From NCBI RefSeq assembly GCF_001411555.2, contig NC_049901.1, forward strand, positions 25,656,562 to 25,720,561: a stretch of DNA of 64,000 nucleotides, in the 5' to 3' direction. Shown piece after piece: positions 57,901-64,000 of the stretch. Origin of the DNA: Juglans regia (Eukaryota > Streptophyta > Magnoliopsida > Fagales > Juglandaceae). The notes beneath the pieces are model-generated. The model was not told where the DNA came from. It worked only from the letters and a program-made list of their open reading frames with translations, and ran no database searches. The position numbers and the translations under genes are program-made. How positions within the stretch are numbered: position 1 is the first letter of the stretch; every line of letters begins with the position of its first letter.

Positions 57901-59004
57901 CTCTGGGTTGACAAAGTACAGTCAACAGGTTGCGAATGGGGCATAATTAGCTGGTCACCGGAGCGAGCCAGGCACTAACACCGATGGTGCCACACATTAT
58001 ATTACGTGTGTCCACAGCAAGTGTGGTACAAACAAATAAGTCATGGGGCCACAACAACTGTGGAACATGAAGTATGGGGCCACAACAACTGTGGAGCATA
58101 CAGTACGTGAGACACAGCAATTGTGACACGTAGAATACGTGTGGGGCCACAACAACTGTGGAGTACGTATTAACGCACTCACAGCTGGTATAGAAACCTG
58201 TGATGTGATGCGGTAATTGGCAGGGACACACGGCTCAAGGGGACCCCTGTGTAGCACCCATATGGTCACTTTAATGATTAATTCTATTGAATATGATTCC
58301 AAGTTCAAGTCATGTTTCACGTTATGTTATGTTCAAGTTTACGTTCACGCAATCATGGTAATCCCATGAGACAAGAATATGTTCCAAGTTCATGTTATGT
58401 TATGTTCACATTTACGTTATGTTTCAAGTTCACATTTATGTTATGTCATGCTCAAGTTCATGTTCAAATTATACATGTTCACGTTCATGTTATATTTCAA
58501 GTCCATGTTATATTTCAAGTTCACGTTCATGTTATGTTTCAAGTCCATGTTATGTTTCAAGTCACGTTCATGCTAAGCTTCAATTTCAGTTTAAGTTATG
58601 CAAGTTATGTTATGTTGTATATCAAGTTATGCTATGATTACTTATGATTTGATTATATATTCATGCTTTTACTGTCAAGCATGCATCATTAAACTGTGTG
58701 GAAGTTTACTAAAACTTGCTGAGATTTGTAATCAAATCTCACTGTGGTATTCCCAACTACCATTCCCCCCCGAATGGTAGATTTTGTTACAGGATCTGAA
58801 GGAGAATCAAGAATCAACCAACTGGAAATGATCGACTAAACAATGGTGGTACCATGGTATTCTGTAGCGAATATTGCATAATGCTAGATGCGTGTTAGGA
58901 ATATTGCATCTTATATGTCATGAACAGGGGCAGGTAACCTTGTGTTGCATGTCTCGACGCTTCAAATGTCCGTCTGATCCGAAGCGAAATTTGGGGGCGT
59001 CTCA
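54979..59004 (+). repeat. Tekay-like 5' LTR (T4), about 4.0 kb
   Basis: Starts TATAACAGCCCG (expected TGTAAC) and ends GGGGGCGTCTCA, followed by the primer site TGGTATCAGAGCA at 59008-59020. Matches T5 at both ends. Tandem GGGGCCACAACAACTGTGG units (58042-58160) and CATGTTATGTTTCAAGT-type repeats (58310-58620). Open frames within it are not supported as genes. No clear target duplication with the right end of T5. Confidence 0.82.
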
Positions 59005-60120
59005 GGGTGGTATCAGAGCAATACGTCTCTGGGTTTAAATCCACACATCCTTAGGAAATGCATCAAATATTAGGCTTGAAATTTTAGTCTTCATTAGGCT
59101 TGAATTTCTTGAAGTATAAGAGATAGAATGTGGTTGTAACACGTGTACTCGTGTGATTTAGGAAGTGACATGACTCTTGGTAGGATACCTCAAAACCCTG
59201 AAGGAGTCACAAATTAGGATAATCAGAATCCCCCGATGGATGGAGGATTAGCTGATGCCGTACGTTTGCTGACTGACATGCTTAGACAACATCAACATCA
59301 GCAAGCACATGTACCAAGACCCGAAGTTAGCGATTGTCTGTGTGAGAAGTTCTTGATCCATCGTTATCCAAACTTTTCTGGTAATGAAGAGCCACTAAAA
59401 GTCGAGAAATGGATTATGGATCTCGAAAGGACTTACGAGATCTATGGATGTACTGAGGACCAGAAGGTTCTATATGTTGTCTACCTATTCTAAGGAGAAG
59501 CTGGAATATGGTGGGATACTCAAAGGCAGCTTCTAGTTAGGGATCTAGGAAGTTTGGATGCATTATCTTGGGAGAGATTTAAGGAAGAGTTGACAACGGA
59601 TTCTTCCCAGATTCTATCAAACAGCTAAAGGCGCAGCAGTTCGCGACTTTAACTCAAGGCAGTTGGACCGTAGAGTAGTACGCCGCTAAGTTTATGGTGT
59701 TTGGAAGGTTTGCACCACACTTGATTTCTACTCAAAGGATGCAGGCACGAAAGTTTCAAGCTAGACTTCAGCCATGGATCCGTAGCCAAGTAGCTTGCCT
59801 AGGAATAAAGAATTACCAAGAGTTAGTAAATGTGGCCGCGATAGTAGAGGCTGAGCAGAGAGGTGTAGCGATCCAGATCAATACCGAATGAAAGAGAACT
59901 TCATTGTCTGCTACTGAAGAAAATCTAGAAATGAAGAAGATATCTACTGGACCAGATAAGGGAGAAGGCATCGAGACTGGAAGCTCAATACTGACCACGT
60001 ACCCACTATGTGGGATATCCGGAAAGAACCATGGAGGCAAGTGCAAACTTACCTTCGATCTCTATTTCAGATGTGGCCAACCTGACCACTTGATCAGAAA
60101 TTGTCCTAAAAGAGGCTAGA
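59005..60120 (+). pseudogene. Tekay-like Gag remnant
   Basis: Gag follows the primer site and leader. Recognisable parts are LADAVRLLTDML, YPNFSGNEEPLKVEKWIMDLER, a stop at about 59491, GEAGIWWDTQ, RKFQARLQPWIRSQVACL and the zinc knuckle FRCGQPDHLIRNCP, whose first Cys is Tyr. It aligns with the gag pieces at 34931-35850. Inactive. Confidence 0.85.
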
Positions 60121-61489
60121 GAAATGGAACTGTTCCCATTGGAGATTCCAAACCAAAGCCATGACCTCCAGTACTAGCTTAAGTGTATCTAGGTACTTCT
60201 AGAGACGCAGATGCTGACTCCATAGGAACTAAAGGAGTTGGCACTGTCACTGGTTTTTTTTCTAAGACCTCTGTATTGTTAAACTTATTTGGGTAAGTTA
60301 AATCATTGAGGTTTATAACTTGTACACAGTTTGATTCAAGCAATGCCCTATTTTTAGTGATTGTGGTATTGCACGAGAGTTCAGTTCGTACTTTGAATTG
60401 TTACCAAGTGGTAAGAGTAACATTTCTCATTAGGAGTATTTCTATTCATACCAGTGTAGATATGGAATACCTTTTAGTAGTACGAGGAAGGATATTCAAG
60501 GTTGATGAATTAGTATCCCAAGTATTTGGAGTTTGTTTTGATTCGAAGGTTACAATAAAATTTGTGTTCGGAAGAGTACAGTGTGTGGGAGAAGCTTTGG
60601 CTTTAGTAGGATTCACTTATGATAATAGTTTTATCCAATCGCGAATAAATAGTTTCTGGCGAAGCGCCGTGTTTGTGGAAACCTAGATTACCCTTATATT
60701 GGAGACATTTATATGGGGAGTAAAATCTTGTCTTAAGGATTTACGTGAACAGTAGGAACAAATTCTTTGGATTAGAGGCAGAATAAGAGGCAGCTCATGA
60801 TGGATAGAAGAGCTATGTCAATCATAAGAGAGAAAGTCTTGAGTTAAGGTTAATAGCTGATCGTTTATCGAGGTATCACCTAGGAGGAGGAACGATTCGT
60901 GGTGATTATGAAGGAGTAAGCTAGTCCTAGGCAGATATAATTCCTTGAGGAAATAGAATGTGAATTCAGTTGTATATGGATTAAATTTTTTTCCAAATTG
61001 AACTGCATGAATACTTGAAGTTTTAGATTTAGAAAGTATGATGGTACGACTTGACCTACCCTTGTGGAAGGACTCCAGTACAAATTGATATGCTTTGAGA
61101 GAAAGAGAGTTAAGAATGGAAGATATATACACGTTGTGGATAATTCTTTGAATAGTGAAGAGAATAGTGATTTCTTTTAAGCAAGGATTCAATATCCTAG
61201 AAGGTCAGACTAGAAGTCATTAAGTTTAGGCAGTAACCTTTGGGATTGTTATACCCTAATGTTATAGTAGTAGTTATTTTGTATAACCATATGATGGTTA
61301 TAGATAATAATAGTGTTGACTACGAGAAGAAGATGTTATTTCAAGAAGAACGAGACCTGCCCCCGTTGGGCATGATGAGGCATCTAGTGATGGGCAATAA
61401 GTTGGTAAGCAACTTCTTCTTTTGAGCGTATTTTATGTTTGTACTTACGTCGATTTCGAGGACGAAATCTCTTTTTTAGGAGGGGAGGA
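60121..61489 (+). pseudogene. Internal remainder of the second Tekay-like element, pol largely deleted
   Basis: An open frame at 60306-60686 is unrecognised. No RT, RNase H or integrase motif survives. The right end has the standard FEDEI-type end (CGATTTCGAGGACGAAAT) and polypurine tract AGGAGGGGAGGA (61478-61489). The element is a deletion derivative. Confidence 0.65.
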
Positions 61490-62682
61490 TGTAACAGCCC
61501 GCTAGAAATTTATTGGTGGAATTTCTATTGACTTTAGGAATCTCGTGAAAACCCCATAAGTTTTTACGAATCGACCAATCGCATAGGTTTTAGTCTGTCA
61601 ACATAGTCAGTGTTATCAGTCACTATGGTGCTAGAAATATAAGTTTTATTTATTTGAGGTGGTTAGAAGTGTCAGAATGCATTATGGTCCACGCCATTAG
61701 ACTCAGTGGATTATTTAGAATTTTATGGCGCAATACCCTATTTTCATAATTCCGAACGAAACGTCTATTGGAAATTGTGAAATTATTTTTAGGGGCACTT
61801 CGAGGTTGAATTTCAGTATAATATTTTCACTGTAGGTTAATATGAATATTTAGAAATTTTTAGTGTTAAGTTTATGATTCACTTTTTTCGGAGTGAATAG
61901 TAACCTCGATATGCGCACCAAATGCAGTATTTCAAAATCATAGTGTGGAATATCCAAATTAGATTAGAGAAGTTTTATTTGGACACTTGGCAAGATCTTA
62001 GCCACACTTAGTGAATAATATTAGACACTTGTCAAAATCAAGTTCACATTCATGCTATGTTTCAAGTCCATGCTATGTTTCAGGTCATGTTCATGCTAAG
62101 CTTCAGTTTCAGTTTAAGTTATGCCAGTTATGTTATGTTGTATGTCAAGTTATGCTATAATTACTTATGATTTGATTTTGCATTCATGCTTTTACTGCCA
62201 TGCATGCATCATTAACCTGTGTGGAAGTTTTCTGTTAGTCCCAACTACCATTCCCCCCCGAATGATAGATTTTGTTACAGGATCTGAAGGAGAATCGAGA
62301 ATCGACCAACTGTAAATGATCGACTAAACAATGGTGTGACATAGATGGTGGTACAGTAGTTACCTCAGATTACTACTTGTATTTGTGGAGTTCAATCTCC
62401 AACACTCTTTTGATCACAACCATTTTGGACTAGTGTAGTGATCTCAGTTGTTTAGTACGTCATTGTGTATGAAGTATGTTTTATGTATTTGAGATATTTC
62501 AGTTTGGTGCATGGTATTGCTAAAGAAAAAAAAATTATCCACTGCGAATATTGCATAATGCTATATGCATGTTAGGAAATATTGCATCTTATATGTCATG
62601 AACGGGGGCAGGTAACCTTGTGTTGCATGTCTCGACGCTTCAAATGTCCGTCTGATCCGAAGCGGAATTTGGGGGAGTCTCA
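61490..62682 (+). repeat. Tekay-like 3' LTR (T5), internally deleted
   Basis: TGTAACAGCCCG to GGGGGAGTCTCA. Matches T4 from 54979 to about 55515, then jumps at about 62030 to T4 sequence near 58540, so about 3 kb is missing. It also carries about 180 bases near 62330-62530 not present at the matching place in T4. Confidence 0.82.
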
Positions 62683-63339
62683 GAGAAGTGTAGGAAAGCC
62701 AAGGGATGTCTTACACGCCTACCCTAGAAGAATTGCCACTTGTCAAGCATGCTAGAAACCTTCTAGAAGAGACGAGACAAAATGGACATAAGGGAGACTA
62801 AAGGATTTTCGGCTAACCCACTCCCACACTCCTACACCATTTGTTTTGGCTCAAATTCGAGTTCCAAGATAGATATTCTTGGAAATGGGAGCCTTGGGAA
62901 GAGAAATGAGGATTTTCTAGGAGATTTACATGGGAAACTGAAGGGGACACAGGAGGATTTCGAATTTGTCAGATTTTGCCAAGTGTCAATCAATAAGCTT
63001 GTAGAAGAAAATATGAGAAGACATTTGGATAAAACGACTAATGTACCCTAAGGATTTCGGCCACTACTATTCCAAGCCTAACCATTACTTGCCACTTGTC
63101 ACTTTATGATACAAAAGTGGAATGGGTCAGAACCAAGGTCCCATCCTCAAGCAGACTTAAGCATATACCCCTAGATGGTCGATCATTTATGTCCAAACCC
63201 AACTCTGTGGCTATTTCCTTAGCATCTACAGCAGAGTTCTTAGCTTGCTCCAGATGTCTTGACAGAAAACTCATATCTTGCTTGAGCGTTAACATCTTCT
63301 GAGGGTCCAGATTGGCGACGAGCCGCCACGGCAAACTCA
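62683..63339. other. Unassigned stretch
   Basis: Two modest open frames (62782-63051 plus; 63340-63104 minus) are not recognised and have no supporting context. Text such as GCCACTTGTCA resembles Tekay-like LTR sequence. Confidence 0.35.
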
Positions 63340-64000
63340 TCCTTTATTATTTCACAGATTCCATCCATACTTAATGGTCTCGTATACCTAGCACAATTTC
63401 TATCATTCCGAAAGAGGAATGATAAGCATATGAAGCAAACTTAACAATGAATGCATGGACATGAACTGATACTTATGCACTTGGCCTTTCAAAGGAATTG
63501 TGTAAAAACATGACATTTCATAACTTTTGCTTTCGTAAGGATTTTTTCATCATTTCATACTTGTTCATTAACATACTTATGAGCTCGTGACCTTTCTTGA
63601 CTTATAACATAACATTGGATACCTCATGGCTCTCCTATGCACCGTGTGTTCTCCTTTGACCAAGGTGACTACGTCTTGAGTCTCATATACGGAAGCTCGC
63701 ATTTCGCCTTCACCTTAGGTGCACCCACTAGCTTTAGGTGCGATCCCGTTCCGGTATCCTTTTCTTTTAGGAACCATTCGAGTTATGCTGATAGTACTTC
63801 ATCGACTTAGGGGTATCCCTCCATTCTACACACTCCTAAGAGGATAGAGAACTTCCACTAGGACATTCTCCCGTCCCAGTATTTGGGGTTGTGATAAAAA
63901 CTTTACTTTTAAAAAGACTATTTTCCTTTCAAAAAGAGTTTTCACAATCCCAATGCATGTGAGACGACAATGAATCTTAGAACTTTCATGAGACACATGA
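63340..64000 (-). repeat. Part of a Tekay-like LTR, minus strand
   Basis: The reverse complement of 63835-63895 (CACAACCCCAAATACTGGGA, then CTAGTGGAA) matches the layout of T1 near 33953-33990, and TCGGAATGATAGAA (RC near 63400) matches T1 near 34515. It runs off the window end. Confidence 0.6.

Noticed and set aside
58312..58647. Open frames over the CATGTTATG-rich tract
   Set aside because: Three overlapping frames across a simple repeat in an LTR, each translating to V/H/M/F-rich monotony. No gene.
60818..61192. 124-codon minus-strand open frame as a host gene
   Set aside because: Lies inside the decayed interior of a Tekay-like element and shows no known motif. Chance frame is the simpler reading.
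54979..62682. Target duplication GAGAG/GAGAA for the second Tekay-like element
   Set aside because: The match is imperfect and depends on shifting the LTR edge, so I do not claim it.

Overview
This window is plant nuclear DNA made almost entirely of nested LTR retrotransposons. I found no ordinary host gene, tRNA, rRNA or CRISPR array. Every long open frame is Ty3/gypsy gag or pol. Primer sites match plant initiator-Met tRNA, LTRs run TG...CA, and insertions carry 5-bp target duplications. The organism is a flowering plant; nothing visible fixes the species. All LTR edges, duplications and identities were read by eye.

Three groups of elements are present. (1) CRM-like family 1 has LTRs of about 690-850 bp that start TGATRGGAACC and end GGTTCATATCA. 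The polypurine tract lies inside the reading frame, so the polyprotein runs on into the 3' LTR. I associate this trait, and the missing chromodomain, with the CRM (centromeric) chromoviruses. One copy has an unbroken 1,627-residue Gag-Pol (2351-7234). Many copies are non-autonomous deletion derivatives. (2) CRM-like family 2 is one nearly intact 6.6-kb element on the minus strand (41776-48363) with 805-bp LTRs that differ at only two positions I could find. (3) Tekay/Del-like chromoviruses have LTRs of 2.2-4 kb starting TGTAACANCC and a decayed gag-pol with a chromodomain remnant. They form the old substrate of the right half.

Layout: 1-7851 is the 3' end of one family-1 element and a full family-1 element, tandem and sharing one LTR. 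7852-8985 is unassigned repeat-like DNA. 8986-16331 is a minus-strand non-autonomous element split by plus-strand element E3 (9849-14810, duplication GATAC). 16332-17391 is foreign DNA that may be a pararetrovirus fragment. 17392-32396 is a patchwork of family-1 pieces that flips strand several times. It contains the clean non-autonomous element E6 (20473-25096, duplication ATGTC) and the 3'-truncated E7. 32397-54190 is a Tekay-like element interrupted by family-1 solo LTRs, two Tekay-like solo LTRs and the family-2 element. Removing these insertions at their target duplications rejoins gag, protease, RNase H and integrase. 54190-54978 is unassigned. 54979-62682 is a second, internally deleted Tekay-like element. 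62683-64000 is unassigned DNA plus part of a minus-strand Tekay-like LTR.

How the parts relate: full-length family-1 and family-2 elements encode Gag, protease, RT, RNase H and integrase. E3, E6, E7 and their relatives have lost RT and the integrase core but keep LTRs, primer site and polypurine tract. E6 has near-identical LTRs and an open 789-codon frame, so it probably moved recently using another element's enzymes. The density of CRM-like insertions suggests a centromeric or pericentromeric location, which needs mapping to confirm.
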